Positions 54,915 through 64,000 are shown, counted from the first letter of the stretch. The stretch is DNA of 64,000 nt from Bacillus sp. X1(2014) (GCF_007678255.1 NZ_VEED01000014.1:80572-144571), one strand, 5' to 3'. Program-made: numbers and translations. The notes: generated from the letters alone by a model not told the origin.

Positions 54915-55774
54915 AAAATCGATATCTTGCTTTCTTATTTGCGATGATGCTATTGGTATTAGCAGCCTGCGGAAATGCAGACTCAAAAGATTCAGCAGAA
55001 AAAGTTAAAAAAGATGAACCTAAAGCAGCACCAACTGAGATGATTCTAGCAACAACTACAAGTACACAGGACAGCGGCTTGCTTGACGAAATCATTCCTA
55101 TGTTCGAAAAAGAAAATAACGTAAAAGTTAAAACAATTGCCGTAGGGACAGGACAAGCATTAGAAATGGGGACCAAAGGGGAAGCTGATGCCCTTCTAGT
55201 TCATGCTCCGGCAGCTGAAAAAGCAGTGGTCGATGCAGGCGATGCGATTAACTATAAACGCGTCATGTACAATGATTTTATTTTAGTAGGACCAAAAGAA
55301 AATCCAGCTGGTGTTAGCGGTGATGACATCAACGCGGCTTTCAAAAAATTAGCTGAATCTAAAGCTACGTTTGTTTCTCGCGGTGATGATTCTGGTACAC
55401 ACAAGAAAGAACTAGGGATCTGGGATGCAAATGCCATTAAACCTGCTGGCGAATGGTATGTGTCAACAGGACAAGGGATGGGTCAAACATTACAAGTGGC
55501 TGCAGAGAAAAAAGGCTATGTCTTAACAGACCGCGCTACATGGCTGGCTCAAGAGAAAAATTTAGACACCCTTCAAATCGTCGTTGAAGGCGGCAAAGAT
55601 TTAATGAACATCTATCATGTAATGCAAGTTAATCCAGAAAAACATGATAAAATTAATAGCAAAGATGCTGAAAAGTTTGTAGAATTTATGGTAGATGCGA
55701 AAACTCAAGATGTGATTGAATCATTCGGTAAGAAAGAATTTGGCCAATCCTTATTCAAAAAATATACAGAATAG
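54908..55774 (+). CDS. tupA: TupA, tungstate-binding lipoprotein
   Basis: This 288-residue protein starts at an ATG after ACGGAGGAAAC. It has a lipoprotein signal ending LAACGNADS and the oxyanion-binding motif ATTTSTQDSGLLDE at about residue 49, then VSRGDDSGTHKKEL. The TTTSTQDSG word is characteristic of TupA. It delivers tungstate to TupB/TupC. Molybdate cannot be fully excluded, but the motif and gene set fit Tup. Confidence 0.9.
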   Translation: MLKNRYLAFLFAMMLLVLAACGNADSKDSAEKVKKDEPKAAPTEMILATTTSTQDSGLLDEIIPMFEKENNVKVKTIAVGTGQALEMGTKGEADALLVHAPAAEKAVVDAGDAINYKRVMYNDFILVGPKENPAGVSGDDINAAFKKLAESKATFVSRGDDSGTHKKELGIWDANAIKPAGEWYVSTGQGMGQTLQVAAEKKGYVLTDRATWLAQEKNLDTLQIVVEGGKDLMNIYHVMQVNPEKHDKINSKDAEKFVEFMVDAKTQDVIESFGKKEFGQSLFKKYTE

Positions 55775-55844
55775 TTGACATGGAGGCCCTTTTGTAAGGG
55801 TCCTTCTGTTTATGCAGCTTAAGAAAAACCTGGAGGCACTTGAG

Positions 55845-56543
55845 ATGGAACTACTCATTGATGGACTAAAAAAAGCAATAGACATGATCATTTCTGGTGA
55901 TCCCGAAGTATTGGTGATCACTTGGCTGACGCTAAAAGTTTGTCTATTTTCCATTCTGATTAGTACCCTGATCGGATTGCCTCTAGGTATTTTTCTTGGA
56001 TTAACTAGATTCAAAGGGCGAAGAGTTCTATTGCTGTTCATCAATATTGGATTAGGGCTGCCACCCGTCGTTGCCGGCCTTTGGATTACGATGCTGTTAT
56101 GGCGCTCAGGCCCATTAGGCGACCTCACTCTGCTCTATTCACCTACAGCGATTGTGATGGCTCAGGTGCTCGTCAGCTTGCCCATTGTCACAAGCTTGAC
56201 CTGTTCCGCTTTTCAACAAATCAGTGAAAAAATGCTGCTCCAGATTAAAGCACTTGGCGCTACAAAACTGCAAACCCTAATAATTCTCATCAAACAATTA
56301 AAAATCGCGATATTGGCAGCGGTCATGGCTGGCTTTGGCCGGGTCATTGCCGAGGTTGGTGCGGCAATGATGGTCGGCGGGAATATTCAAGGTGACACGC
56401 GCATCTTAACGACAACGATTGTGATGGAGGTTTCAAAAGGAAACTTCGATATCGCCCTAGCACTATCGTTTATTTTATTGTCGGTTGCCCTCTTAATTAC
56501 AGCAGCATTAACCTACTTACAGCAAAGGAAGCGAATATCATGA
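55845..56543 (+). CDS. tupB: TupB, tungstate ABC transporter permease
   Basis: TGGAGGCAC selects the ATG at 55845, giving 232 residues. There are about five membrane segments and an EAA-type coupling loop (LLQIKALGATKLQTL). It is the channel of the tungstate importer. Its TGA stop overlaps the ATG of tupC by 4 nt. Confidence 0.9.
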   Translation: MELLIDGLKKAIDMIISGDPEVLVITWLTLKVCLFSILISTLIGLPLGIFLGLTRFKGRRVLLLFINIGLGLPPVVAGLWITMLLWRSGPLGDLTLLYSPTAIVMAQVLVSLPIVTSLTCSAFQQISEKMLLQIKALGATKLQTLIILIKQLKIAILAAVMAGFGRVIAEVGAAMMVGGNIQGDTRILTTTIVMEVSKGNFDIALALSFILLSVALLITAALTYLQQRKRIS

Positions 56544-57283
56544 GCCCGTTACTAGAGTTGAAAAATATCACTTATCAAGCCCAAAGTAAAACGATTCTTG
56601 ATATTCCTAAGTTCCAGATTGGGACGGGAGAATTCCTTGGCATCATGGGACCAAATGGCGCTGGTAAAAGTACGCTGCTAAAATTGCTAGCCTTTCTAGA
56701 TCAACAAACAAGTGGCGACATTCTTTATCGGGGACAAGCGGTTCCCAAGGGAAATGCTCCGCTAGAATTACGGAGGAAATTCTCGATTGCCCTTCAACAA
56801 TCCTTACTATTAGACGGAACAGTTTTTCATAACATTGCACTTGGTTTAACCCTACGGAAGGTACCTAAATCGATCATTAAAGAAAAAGTGGAACAATGGA
56901 TGGACTTGTTTGGGGTTAGTCATCTTGCGAAAAAAAATGCCCTCTATTTATCAGGCGGTGAAGCACAACGGGTCAACCTAGCACGGGCAATGATTGTAGA
57001 ACCGGAAATTCTGTTTCTGGATGAACCTTTTTCTGCATTAGACTTTCCAACGAAAATTAAATTGATGGAGGATTTTAAGGGAATTATCGAAGCTGCACAA
57101 ACCACCGCTGTGTTTGTCAGCCATGATTTGATGGAGATTAACTATCTTACCAACCGGCTGGCGATTATTGTTAATGGGGAAGTGAAGCAAGTAGGACCAA
57201 CCCAGCGTGTTCTAGAACAACCCAATTCCTCCACTGCTCCCTTTTTAAACGAATGGAAAAAGTTTTACCCTGTTGCCCGATAA
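56540..57283 (+). CDS. tupC: TupC, tungstate ABC transporter ATPase
   Basis: This 247-residue protein has Walker A (GPNGAGKSTLLKL), signature (LSGGEAQRVNLARAM) and Walker B (ILFLDEPFSALD). It energises the tungstate importer and is the last gene of the regulator-tupA-tupB-tupC run. There is no C-terminal TOBE or NIL domain. Confidence 0.92.
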   Translation: MSPLLELKNITYQAQSKTILDIPKFQIGTGEFLGIMGPNGAGKSTLLKLLAFLDQQTSGDILYRGQAVPKGNAPLELRRKFSIALQQSLLLDGTVFHNIALGLTLRKVPKSIIKEKVEQWMDLFGVSHLAKKNALYLSGGEAQRVNLARAMIVEPEILFLDEPFSALDFPTKIKLMEDFKGIIEAAQTTAVFVSHDLMEINYLTNRLAIIVNGEVKQVGPTQRVLEQPNSSTAPFLNEWKKFYPVAR

Positions 57284-57301
57284 TAAGAGTGGGAAATCCA
57301 C

Positions 57302-57334
57302 AAAAGGCCCCTGCATGATGTAGAGGCCTTTTCT
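57302..57334. terminator. Bidirectional terminator after tupC
   Basis: Arms AAAAGGCCCCT and AGAGGCCTTTT with one mismatch, between tupC and the convergent kinase gene. Confidence 0.8.
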
Positions 57335-57342
57335 ATTTTGAG

Positions 57343-58716
57343 CTAATCTTCCTGCGGAAACCACAAGGTGACGCTAGTTCCCTTATTCAGCTTGCTTTTT
57401 ACTTTAATGACTCCTCTATGGGCATCCATTAAAGCTTTAACAATCGAGAGCCCGATCCCTACCCCGCCGGTTTTACGATCACGTGATTTATCACCACGAT
57501 AGAAACGTTCGAAGATATGCGGAATATCAGCTTCTGCCATTCCTGAGCCTTCATCTTGGATACTAAAGCCGACGTAGCCGTCCATTTCCGTTTTTACTGA
57601 AAGGGTGACATTTTTTCCTTCCGGTGTATACTTTAGGGCATTATTAAGGATGTTAGATAAGATTTGCATTAAGCGATCCTTGTCTGCTTCAAATAATTCA
57701 TCCTCTGCAGGTTCAATTATTTGAAGATGGACGCCCTTTTCTTTAAACAATGGCAAGAACATCTCATATAAAGCCGCCAGCACACTTCCTGCATCTAATT
57801 CAATTTTTTCCAGCCTCATCTGCGGATTTTCAGCTGCAAGCAGTTTTTCTAATTCATTCACCAGCCTAACTAAGCGCATCAACTCTTCATGTGTGGTCTG
57901 AAGCCGCTGCGGTGTCGGCTCCCAAATCCCGTCCTGAAATGCTTCGATTTGACTTCTCAAGGTCGCAAGCGGGGTTCGGAGTTCATGGGCCAAATCACCT
58001 GTAAAATGCTTTCTTAGGTTTTCTTCCTTTGCTAACGACACCGCCAGATTATTAAAGGAAATGGCAAGATCCTTTACCTCGGTTGGCAATCCCGATAATG
58101 GAATCCGAATATCAAGATTATGATGCTGCAGTTCATTTGCCGCAAACGATAACTTTTGTAACCCTGAGGTGAGCTTTTTTGAAAACAGCATACTAAAAAC
58201 AATTGCCAATACAATCGTCAAGCAAACGGCTGCATAAATGTATAATTGAATCGTTTGGATAAACGTATTTTCATCATCAATTAAGCCCTTCGGATAGATA
58301 GCAACAAGTTTTCCAATAACCTGATTATCCACTCTCAACGTATAGGTCTTAGAATGCCATTCTTCCCCATTCGGAGCAGGTTCTGTTAACCCGAAGCTGT
58401 TGAGCATGCCTCGGATGTTGGATGAATCCATTTGCAATTGGCCTAAGCGGTCAAACAGTTGGAAATAGAGCTGCTCGGTCATAGCATGTTCGTGCAAGAG
58501 GCCAAATACCGGATCACTTGTGAAGTGGCCATTTTTTTTATAATCCTTTTCAATTTCCGTAATAATTCGGTCAATCTTTTTTTCTCTATTTCGATCCAAG
58601 TAGCTGTTAAAACTTTCCTCAAATCCATATTGGATAAAAAAGCTAACAATGATGATCGCAATCATCGAGATAAGTAGTAAGTAAAAAAGTATCTTAGACC
58701 GGAGCGTTTGCAGCAT
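57343..58716 (-). CDS. Sensor histidine kinase with HAMP domain (kinase 1)
   Basis: This 457-residue protein has membrane segments at about 9-29 and 155-178 around an outside sensor region, then a HAMP domain and a HisKA domain with His244 in LAHELRTPLATL. The ATPase part has NNALKYTPEG (N box), the G1 box and GIGLSIVKAL. It overlaps the response regulator gene upstream by 23 nt, so the two form a pair. The signal is unknown. Confidence 0.9.
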   Translation of the reverse strand: MLQTLRSKILFYLLLISMIAIIIVSFFIQYGFEESFNSYLDRNREKKIDRIITEIEKDYKKNGHFTSDPVFGLLHEHAMTEQLYFQLFDRLGQLQMDSSNIRGMLNSFGLTEPAPNGEEWHSKTYTLRVDNQVIGKLVAIYPKGLIDDENTFIQTIQLYIYAAVCLTIVLAIVFSMLFSKKLTSGLQKLSFAANELQHHNLDIRIPLSGLPTEVKDLAISFNNLAVSLAKEENLRKHFTGDLAHELRTPLATLRSQIEAFQDGIWEPTPQRLQTTHEELMRLVRLVNELEKLLAAENPQMRLEKIELDAGSVLAALYEMFLPLFKEKGVHLQIIEPAEDELFEADKDRLMQILSNILNNALKYTPEGKNVTLSVKTEMDGYVGFSIQDEGSGMAEADIPHIFERFYRGDKSRDRKTGGVGIGLSIVKALMDAHRGVIKVKSKLNKGTSVTLWFPQED

Positions 58717-59404
58717 CTAATACCCCTCCAAATTTGTAGCCCATTCCAAAAACGGTCACGATAAAATCTGGCTGTCGTGAATCCCGTTCGATTTTCTTCC
58801 GGAGGTTTTTGATATGGGTATCAACACTGCGTTCATAGCCTTCATAATACATGCCTTCATCCTGTATCTTTTCAAGCAAATCCATCCGGCTATATACCCG
58901 GCCTGGATTCACTGCCATATTGGTTAATAGCTTGTATTCAATTGGCGTTAACGTAATCGAGTCTCCGTTTGCGGTCACTTCTTTTTTAATTAAGTCGATG
59001 ACAAGCTTTTTGCCATTGAATTCAAGCCGTTCCACTTTCTCAGTCTTTTTTACACGTCTTAAAATCGCTTGAACGCGTACGACGACTTCGCGTGGGCTAA
59101 ACGGTTTGGTTAAATAATCATCGGCCCCCATTACAATTCCGTTGATCCTGTCATCCTCTGCTGATTTGGCCGTCAACATGAGAATGGGCACATCTGACTC
59201 TTTGCGCACGAGACGGCAGACTTCTTCACCAGAAATGTCTGGCAGCATCAAATCTAATATAATTAAGTCGGGGTTTACTGTTTTTACTTTTTTCAACGCA
59301 TCAATTCCATTATCGGCGCTATGAATTACATAGCCTTCTCTTATTAAATAGGCTTCAAGAACTTCTATGATTCTACGTTCATCGTCTACTAATAATATTT
59401 TCAC
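58694..59404 (-). CDS. OmpR-family response regulator
   Basis: A GTG at 59404 follows GTGGGGAGTGG and gives 236 residues starting KILLVDDE; the longer frame lacks a ribosome site. The receiver has the acceptor Asp51 in LIILDLMLPDISG, the Thr in MLTAK and the Lys in LTKPFSP. The C-terminal winged helix has the typical LTPIEYKLL and RSVDTHIKNLRKKI. It is flanked on both sides by histidine kinases, one cotranscribed and one divergent. Confidence 0.93.
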   Translation of the reverse strand: MKILLVDDERRIIEVLEAYLIREGYVIHSADNGIDALKKVKTVNPDLIILDLMLPDISGEEVCRLVRKESDVPILMLTAKSAEDDRINGIVMGADDYLTKPFSPREVVVRVQAILRRVKKTEKVERLEFNGKKLVIDLIKKEVTANGDSITLTPIEYKLLTNMAVNPGRVYSRMDLLEKIQDEGMYYEGYERSVDTHIKNLRKKIERDSRQPDFIVTVFGMGYKFGGVLDAANAPV

Positions 59405-59519
59405 TTTTACCACTCCCCACATATTAAATATATCATTTCGAGTCTGTGATGTTTGTAACTTCACAAATTCACCACAAGTTCTTCATAACATCTTCAATTT
59501 TTCCAAGTAAGATGGGGGT

Positions 59520-59678
59520 GTAGTTAAGAAGAGGCGATCACTAGAAGGACTCCCAAGTTTGTAGTGATCTCCTCTTTGATGAAGTACATGGTCCAAAGTG
59601 ATCTTACTCATCCCAAATTTAACCTCTCTTTTTTATATAGTTCGGGCGTCCCAGCGGTGGGGCGCCTCCTTTTTTTAT
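59520..59678 (+). ncRNA. Candidate small RNA or leader attenuator before kinase 2
   Basis: A long stem (59529-59543 with 59562-59576, AAGAGGCGATCACTA against TAGTGATCTCCTCTT) is followed by a second AGTGATCT copy (59597-59604) that could pair with the same left arm, then a C/T-rich open stretch and a strong terminator. No frame with a ribosome site covers it. It could be a trans-acting small RNA or a leader attenuator; no known Rfam-type consensus was recognised. Confidence 0.45.
59643..59678 (+). terminator. Terminator within the kinase 2 leader
   Basis: Arms GGGCGTCCCA and TGGGGCGCC around GCGG, then a run of seven T. It points toward kinase 2, so transcripts from upstream would stop before that gene. 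Confidence 0.85.
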
Positions 59679-59754
59679 TTAAAAAATTTGCTACAATATG
59701 AAGCTCTTTTAATACGAATGTTATAGTATGCTATGGGAGAGAGGTGTCGAACAT

Positions 59755-61116
59755 ATGAATAAGATATCAATTAAGATTGGCGTTCTTTTCTTTCTAGCAA
59801 TTTTTATATTGGAAGGCATTTCAATGATTTTTTTGCATAATAATATCATTCATTCCCGGGTGCACGAAGAGCTAACTTCTCTCCAGACACGCGGAAATAA
59901 TCACCGTGAAATCCTTGAGGCTTCTTTTCATGATGAAACGATCCGGCACATTGCCATGATGGAGGCGCGGACGGATACACAAGTGATTTTAACCAAACCT
60001 GATGGAACCATTTATATGTCTTCCAATCGAGTGACAGATGATATGAAGAAGATTATGAGTACTAAACAAAAACAAGTTCCGCACGCGGGATTAATTTTAG
60101 AAGATGATTGGAAACATGCGGCCTATATCGCCTCAGTCAGTCCAGTTATGGTTGACAATGCAATTACCGGATATGTCTATATGTTTCAAAATACACAAAA
60201 AATCAAAGAGTTGATTTCCGGATTAAACCAGCATTTCCTGATTGCTGGTCTGCTTTCCCTAATGTTCATGATTATTATCATTTTCACTTTAACAAGATAT
60301 GTCACCCACCCGCTAATTCAAATGAGTGCAGCCACCAAACGAATCAGCAAGGGCGATTTTTCCGTGTCTCTACCGAAGATTGGCAGGGACGAAATCGGTG
60401 AACTTGGCGAATCGATTAAGGTATTAGCAAGCGATTTAGAAATTCTAAAAAATGAACGAAATGAATTTCTCGCCAGCATCTCGCACGAACTCCGCACACC
60501 GCTAACCTATATTAAGGGATATGCGGATATTGCCCGCCGGCCAGAAACGATTGATGAGGACAGAGAGAAGTATTTAGGAATTATAGTGGAGGAAACTGGC
60601 AAGCTATCGAAATTAGTGAAGGAATTATTCAATCTCGCAAAAATGGATGAAAATTCTTTTTCGATTGAGAAGGAAGGGGTTCTTTTACGTCCTTATCTTC
60701 AGAGCATCCTTGAAAAAGTAACACCTGCTCTTAAAGAACACCATATGGAACTTGTGCTAGAATGCTCAGATTCTCTTTATCTGTCTCTTGATCCCATGCG
60801 ATTTGAGCAGGTTATTTTCAATCTCGTCGATAATGCACGTAAATATTCTGAACCGCATACCACTATTCGTGTTGAGGTCAGCAACAGCAGCGGAAAAGTT
60901 CATATTAAAATTCAAGATGAAGGAAAGGGAATCCCTGAAAAGGATTTGCCGAGAATTTTTGACCGCTTCTATCGCGTAGATAAATCTAGAACCCGTGCTC
61001 TTGGCGGAACAGGACTGGGACTTTCGATTGTTAAACAACTAGTTGAGGCACATGGAGGTACGATTAAGGTAACGAGCAACCCGAATATGGGCACTTCATT
61101 TGTGATTACTTTATAA
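59755..61116 (+). CDS. Sensor histidine kinase with HAMP domain (kinase 2)
   Basis: GAGAGGTG selects the ATG at 59755, giving 453 residues. Membrane segments lie at about 7-28 and 161-181 around an outside region, followed by HAMP and HisKA with His244 in SISHELRTPLTYI, then N box (NLVDNARKYSEP), G1 and GTGLGLSIVKQL. It has no response regulator of its own; the nearest is the divergent one at 58.7 kb. It resembles kinase 1 in layout but the outside regions differ. Confidence 0.9.
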   Translation: MNKISIKIGVLFFLAIFILEGISMIFLHNNIIHSRVHEELTSLQTRGNNHREILEASFHDETIRHIAMMEARTDTQVILTKPDGTIYMSSNRVTDDMKKIMSTKQKQVPHAGLILEDDWKHAAYIASVSPVMVDNAITGYVYMFQNTQKIKELISGLNQHFLIAGLLSLMFMIIIIFTLTRYVTHPLIQMSAATKRISKGDFSVSLPKIGRDEIGELGESIKVLASDLEILKNERNEFLASISHELRTPLTYIKGYADIARRPETIDEDREKYLGIIVEETGKLSKLVKELFNLAKMDENSFSIEKEGVLLRPYLQSILEKVTPALKEHHMELVLECSDSLYLSLDPMRFEQVIFNLVDNARKYSEPHTTIRVEVSNSSGKVHIKIQDEGKGIPEKDLPRIFDRFYRVDKSRTRALGGTGLGLSIVKQLVEAHGGTIKVTSNPNMGTSFVITL

Positions 61117-61119
61117 CAG

Positions 61120-61155
61120 AAAAAAGACACCAGGCATGCCCGGTGTCCTTTTTCT
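61120..61155. terminator. Bidirectional terminator between kinase 2 and inhA
   Basis: Arms AAAAAGACACCAGG and CCGGTGTCCTTTTT with two mismatches around CATGC. Confidence 0.82.
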
Positions 61156-61158
61156 GTT

Positions 61159-63552
61159 TTACTTATGAATCCAAACCGCACCAGCAGAATTGTCTTTCGC
61201 TTCGCCGATGACTTGGAACTTGATTGGGTACTGAGCTGGAACTTTTACTCCGGCATCAGGAATAAGTGAGTTAATGTAAGACTTCGTTGAATCAAATGTC
61301 GTTACGCCTGGAAGTCCTTTGTAATCATAGATTCCACGAGTTGGTGAATCGGCATACCATGCAGGTGACTTGTCTAATGAGAACGCTGCATCTGCTACTT
61401 GGTAGCGAGTTGTTTGAGCGATAGAGTCTACACCATTTAGTTTAAAAACAAGAGCTTCAGGGTGTGAATCAACTACACTTAGGAAACCTTCACTAGGGTG
61501 AACACCGCCCCAGTTATCAGTAAATGTATCGTCACCATACCAAACTACTAAACCAGTATTATATTTTGAACCGCGCGAGAATTGTAGAGCAGTATCAGAT
61601 CCTGCATAGTTTCTCCACTCAAGGTAGTAATAGTGAGGCTTGTTAATCCATCCGTCAGATACTTCGAAGCCGTTTAATGTTACTTTAGCAGTTCCTTCTG
61701 CATCGTCTGAGAATGCAACTTGTCCATCAACTGTTAATTGAAGATTGTCAAGTGCGAAACCGTCTGGAGCGAGACCGCCATCTGTTACATAATTAAATAC
61801 TAGTTTTACTTTCTGGCCAGCAAATTGGCTTAAATCAAGGGATTTGTCTTCCCAATTGCCTTGAGAAGTCTCGTAACCGCCGGCTGTGTTTTGATCACCA
61901 ATAGTATCTAGTTTTACACTCTTGCCGTCCTCAGTAACAGCATTTACATATAGGTAGTCATAGCCAGTTTCAACTTTATAAAATTGTTTGTAATCAAACT
62001 TTGCATTAGCAGCATTTGGTAAGTCAAATACTGGAGTCTCTAATACTGTATTAAGGTCATCGCCTTTTGTACTATAGTAGTATTTTGCTCCAAATGCAGG
62101 AGCAATACCAGGAACCTTTTTCTTAGGTAAGTTTACCTTAACGATTCCAGGGTTCTTTGATTTTGTAACACTTTGGTCAATAACAGCAGCTAGTCCATTT
62201 TTATCGATATCTTCATAGTTTACTTCGGTAATATTTGCCCAGTTGCCGCCGATAGTTTTTTGGTAGAATTCTTTGACTTGGGGTGAAAAGCTTGGCGGCT
62301 GTGTCCCAGCAATATGACCGCTCCAGCTTCCGCCGCTCATGATGGACCATTGAGCTACCGAATCACCATTGCCTGTGTATTGTGTATCATATTCATCAGG
62401 GGCACCTAAATCATGGCCATATTCGTGTGCGAAAACACCGACTGCACCGTCCTCAGGCTCAACAGTATAGTCATAAGCAGCCATTTTGCCGCCCCAGTAA
62501 CCTACTGCAGCTGTAGTGTTATCTACTGGATAAACACCATTTAGAGTCCAACGATGTGACCAGATCGCATCATCTCCAACCACTCCGCCGCCAGCTTCCT
62601 GACCAACTCCAGCATGAAGAACCATCAAGTGGTCTACTAAACCATCTGGCTCGTTTTGGTCACCGTCACCATCTAGATCATATAGGTCAAATTTGTCATA
62701 ATCAGCTAAATTGATTCCGGATTTTACAGCTGCATTTAGTGCATCCTTAACAAGTCCGCGTGCACCTACTTTTCCAGGAGCATTATCATGTCCCCCTGAC
62801 GGATTGTCACCGCCATAATCAGCAGCCATTCCTGGTACAGTCAACCAATCAGATACCGTACCATCAACCGTGTAACTGCCGCCTGATTGCTCTTCATAAT
62901 ATTGTTTAAATGTTTTAATCTTATCACCGTTGAAGAGAGTGAAATCTTCATCGCCAAACAACATCTTTTCATAGTGCTCTTTATTAAAATCATCAGCATA
63001 CATATAACCAGCTTCTTGTTCTACATTATTGTGTTTTAAGTCTGCATATTCGACAAGAAGGACTAGTACTTTGTCTTCTCTGACAGAGCCATCATAGGCG
63101 GATTGTTTAGCAGAATCTACTTTTACAGCACCTGTTGGTTTGCCTTTTTTAAAGTTTTCATGACCTTTATCAAGCTGCTTAGCAAGCTTGTCCTTTTGCT
63201 TTGTCACAAAGTCTTTTGCTTTTAGATCAAAAGCCTGCTGTTCTTTTGTAAGAGCTTTATCAGTTTTACCTGGCTTTTCACCCTGTTTTTTCTTTATGTA
63301 GGCTTTTGCTGCTTTTGTAATTTCTGCTTTAGATGCGTTCTTCGCAACTAGCCCTCTCTTTTGCAACGCAGCACCTAGTCGATCGATATCAACAATATTC
63401 AAATCGATTGGAGCTGATGAAACTGTTGTTGCTGCAGATGCCGGTTTTGGAGCAACCGTGCTTCCAGCGAATGCGCCTGCGAACATGGTAGTAGCTACCA
63501 TTGTACTAGCCGCGAGGCTGGATAAGACCTTTAAAGTGGTTTTCTTTTTCAA
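61159..63552 (-). CDS. inhA: Secreted metalloprotease, immune inhibitor A (M6)
   Basis: A TTG at 63552 follows GGGGG and starts a 797-residue protein with a signal peptide (to about residue 40), a propeptide, and a catalytic domain with the zinc site [14 protein letters not shown] near residue 373. The C-terminal half holds beta-sandwich regions ([18 protein letters not shown] and [12 protein letters not shown]). M6 enzymes degrade host antimicrobial proteins in B. cereus group strains, and also occur in environmental species. Its regulation cannot be read here. Confidence 0.93.
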   Translation of the reverse strand: MKKKTTLKVLSSLAASTMVATTMFAGAFAGSTVAPKPASAATTVSSAPIDLNIVDIDRLGAALQKRGLVAKNASKAEITKAAKAYIKKKQGEKPGKTDKALTKEQQAFDLKAKDFVTKQKDKLAKQLDKGHENFKKGKPTGAVKVDSAKQSAYDGSVREDKVLVLLVEYADLKHNNVEQEAGYMYADDFNKEHYEKMLFGDEDFTLFNGDKIKTFKQYYEEQSGGSYTVDGTVSDWLTVPGMAADYGGDNPSGGHDNAPGKVGARGLVKDALNAAVKSGINLADYDKFDLYDLDGDGDQNEPDGLVDHLMVLHAGVGQEAGGGVVGDDAIWSHRWTLNGVYPVDNTTAAVGYWGGKMAAYDYTVEPEDGAVGVFAHEYGHDLGAPDEYDTQYTGNGDSVAQWSIMSGGSWSGHIAGTQPPSFSPQVKEFYQKTIGGNWANITEVNYEDIDKNGLAAVIDQSVTKSKNPGIVKVNLPKKKVPGIAPAFGAKYYYSTKGDDLNTVLETPVFDLPNAANAKFDYKQFYKVETGYDYLYVNAVTEDGKSVKLDTIGDQNTAGGYETSQGNWEDKSLDLSQFAGQKVKLVFNYVTDGGLAPDGFALDNLQLTVDGQVAFSDDAEGTAKVTLNGFEVSDGWINKPHYYYLEWRNYAGSDTALQFSRGSKYNTGLVVWYGDDTFTDNWGGVHPSEGFLSVVDSHPEALVFKLNGVDSIAQTTRYQVADAAFSLDKSPAWYADSPTRGIYDYKGLPGVTTFDSTKSYINSLIPDAGVKVPAQYPIKFQVIGEAKDNSAGAVWIHK

Positions 63553-63892
63553 ATCTTAAACCCCCTAATTTATTTATAGTTACATCGTTCTTCTCTATGA
63601 ACGGTGCTTTGCTAGTTTATCAAATTAGCGTGAAAATTGTAAATAGTCTTAATTTAGTGAAAAATGCTTATATTAAGCACTATATTGTACCTAATAAATG
63701 TAAAAAGAGAATTTTTAATAAGAAATTAAACCCAGAAAAAGAGTTATTAAATATGCCTTTTATCCTTACTTTTCATGTTGTTTGAAAATTACCTCAGAAA
63801 ACGAAAGTTTCGGCAACCGAAATTTAAGTAAATAGACCTATCGAAACCTAGTAATATATTTAATTCATCTTATAAAATGTAAAACTCATCAA

Positions 63893-63924
63893 AAAAAAAC
63901 CTTATCATCATTTTGATAAGGTTT
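63893..63924. terminator. Hairpin with flanking A and T tracts near the window end
   Basis: Arms AAACCTTATCA and TGATAAGGTTT with a loop of about 5 nt, preceded by a run of A. Confidence 0.65.
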
Positions 63925-63936
63925 CAGATTGTCGAC

Positions 63937-63974
63937 AAAAGGGGTTCGGAATGTTTACATTCCGAACCCCTTTT
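63937..63974. terminator. Long perfect hairpin at the window end
   Basis: AAAAGGGGTTCGGAATGT and its complement form an 18-bp stem with almost no loop, only 13 nt from the previous hairpin. It is probably a terminator, but the gene it serves is outside the window. Confidence 0.6.
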
Positions 63975-64000
63975 GACTTTTTCACTGTTTTTCCACCTAT

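Larger units (their letters stand above)
59405..59754. other. Intergenic region between the response regulator and kinase 2
   Basis: About 350 bp with no gene. The left part should hold the promoter of the leftward regulator. The middle and right part carry a folded, apparently untranslated segment (59520-59678, listed separately) ending in a terminator about 76 nt before kinase 2. Confidence 0.6.
63553..64000. other. AT-rich region upstream of inhA at the window edge
   Basis: No gene with a ribosome site was found; a 62-codon rightward frame (63597-63785) has low-quality coding signs. The region should hold the inhA promoter at its left end and has two hairpins at its right end, probably terminators for a gene outside the window. 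Confidence 0.5.

Noticed and set aside
63597..63785. 62-codon rightward frame upstream of inhA
   Set aside because: Weak start context and AT-driven composition; it lies in the expected inhA promoter region.
61159..64000. PlcR box upstream of inhA
   Set aside because: I looked for the TATGNAAN4TNCATA-type palindrome and saw no convincing match, so PlcR control is not claimed.

Overview
This 64 kb window looks like chromosomal core of a spore-forming Bacillaceae species (Bacillus or a close relative such as Neobacillus). The evidence is low to moderate GC, AGGAGG-type ribosome binding sites, frequent TTG and GTG starts, many Rho-independent hairpins, sporulation and coat genes (lytH, yunB, yutC, yutH, two CotF-like genes), and gene order like the kapB-kapD, yuiA-C/pepA, yumBC, yut, yun, suf, met and yus blocks of Bacillus subtilis. 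The species cannot be fixed from the sequence alone. No rRNA, tRNA, insertion sequence, prophage or CRISPR array was seen.

Layout. 1-8300: two lipoproteins, kapB/kapD, a MenI-like thioesterase, pepA, yuiC/yuiB/yuiA, a Nudix hydrolase and the NADH dehydrogenase yumB. 8.3-20.7 kb: flavin oxidoreductases (yumB, yumC, yutJ) mixed with iron-sulfur and thiol proteins (erpA/yutM, yuzB, yuzD, yutI), then yutH-yutC, lipA, lytH and yunB. 20.7-24.2 kb: yunC and the yunF-yunE-yunD run. 24.5-29.7 kb: the complete sufCDSUB iron-sulfur assembly operon. 30-34.5 kb: the methionine transporter metNIQ and metY, each behind its own SAM-I riboswitch with a readable promoter and terminator. 34.6-44.3 kb: yusD to yusI with gcvH, the fadN-fadA-fadE beta-oxidation operon behind a FadR box, and small spore proteins. 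44.4-49.5 kb: a siderophore import locus (binding protein, two permeases, ATPase, FhuF-type reductase) with four Fur-like boxes in its divergent control region. 49.9-53.7 kb: rodA, a HIT-like protein, uppP and azoR. 53.9-57.3 kb: a tungstate-type ABC transporter with its own HTH/binding-protein regulator. 57.3-61.1 kb: one response regulator flanked by two histidine kinases. 61.1-63.6 kb: a secreted immune inhibitor A metalloprotease.

How the parts fit. Iron-sulfur and sulfur metabolism dominate: suf assembly, A-type and NifU-like carriers, lipoyl synthase and the lipoylated GcvH, methionine uptake and synthesis, and iron import. Spore genes are scattered through the same synteny blocks.

Most unusual signals. 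Three separate intergenic regions (24.26-24.41, 49.55-49.82 and 52.93-53.00 kb) carry degenerate arrays with different core words but the same 21-nt period; this shared spacing is the best candidate here for something undescribed. Other leads are six 10-bp direct repeats before the tungstate regulator, an apparently untranslated RNA at 59.52-59.68 kb with two alternative pairing partners, a Rex-like operator before yumB, and a folded repeat element after yutJ.
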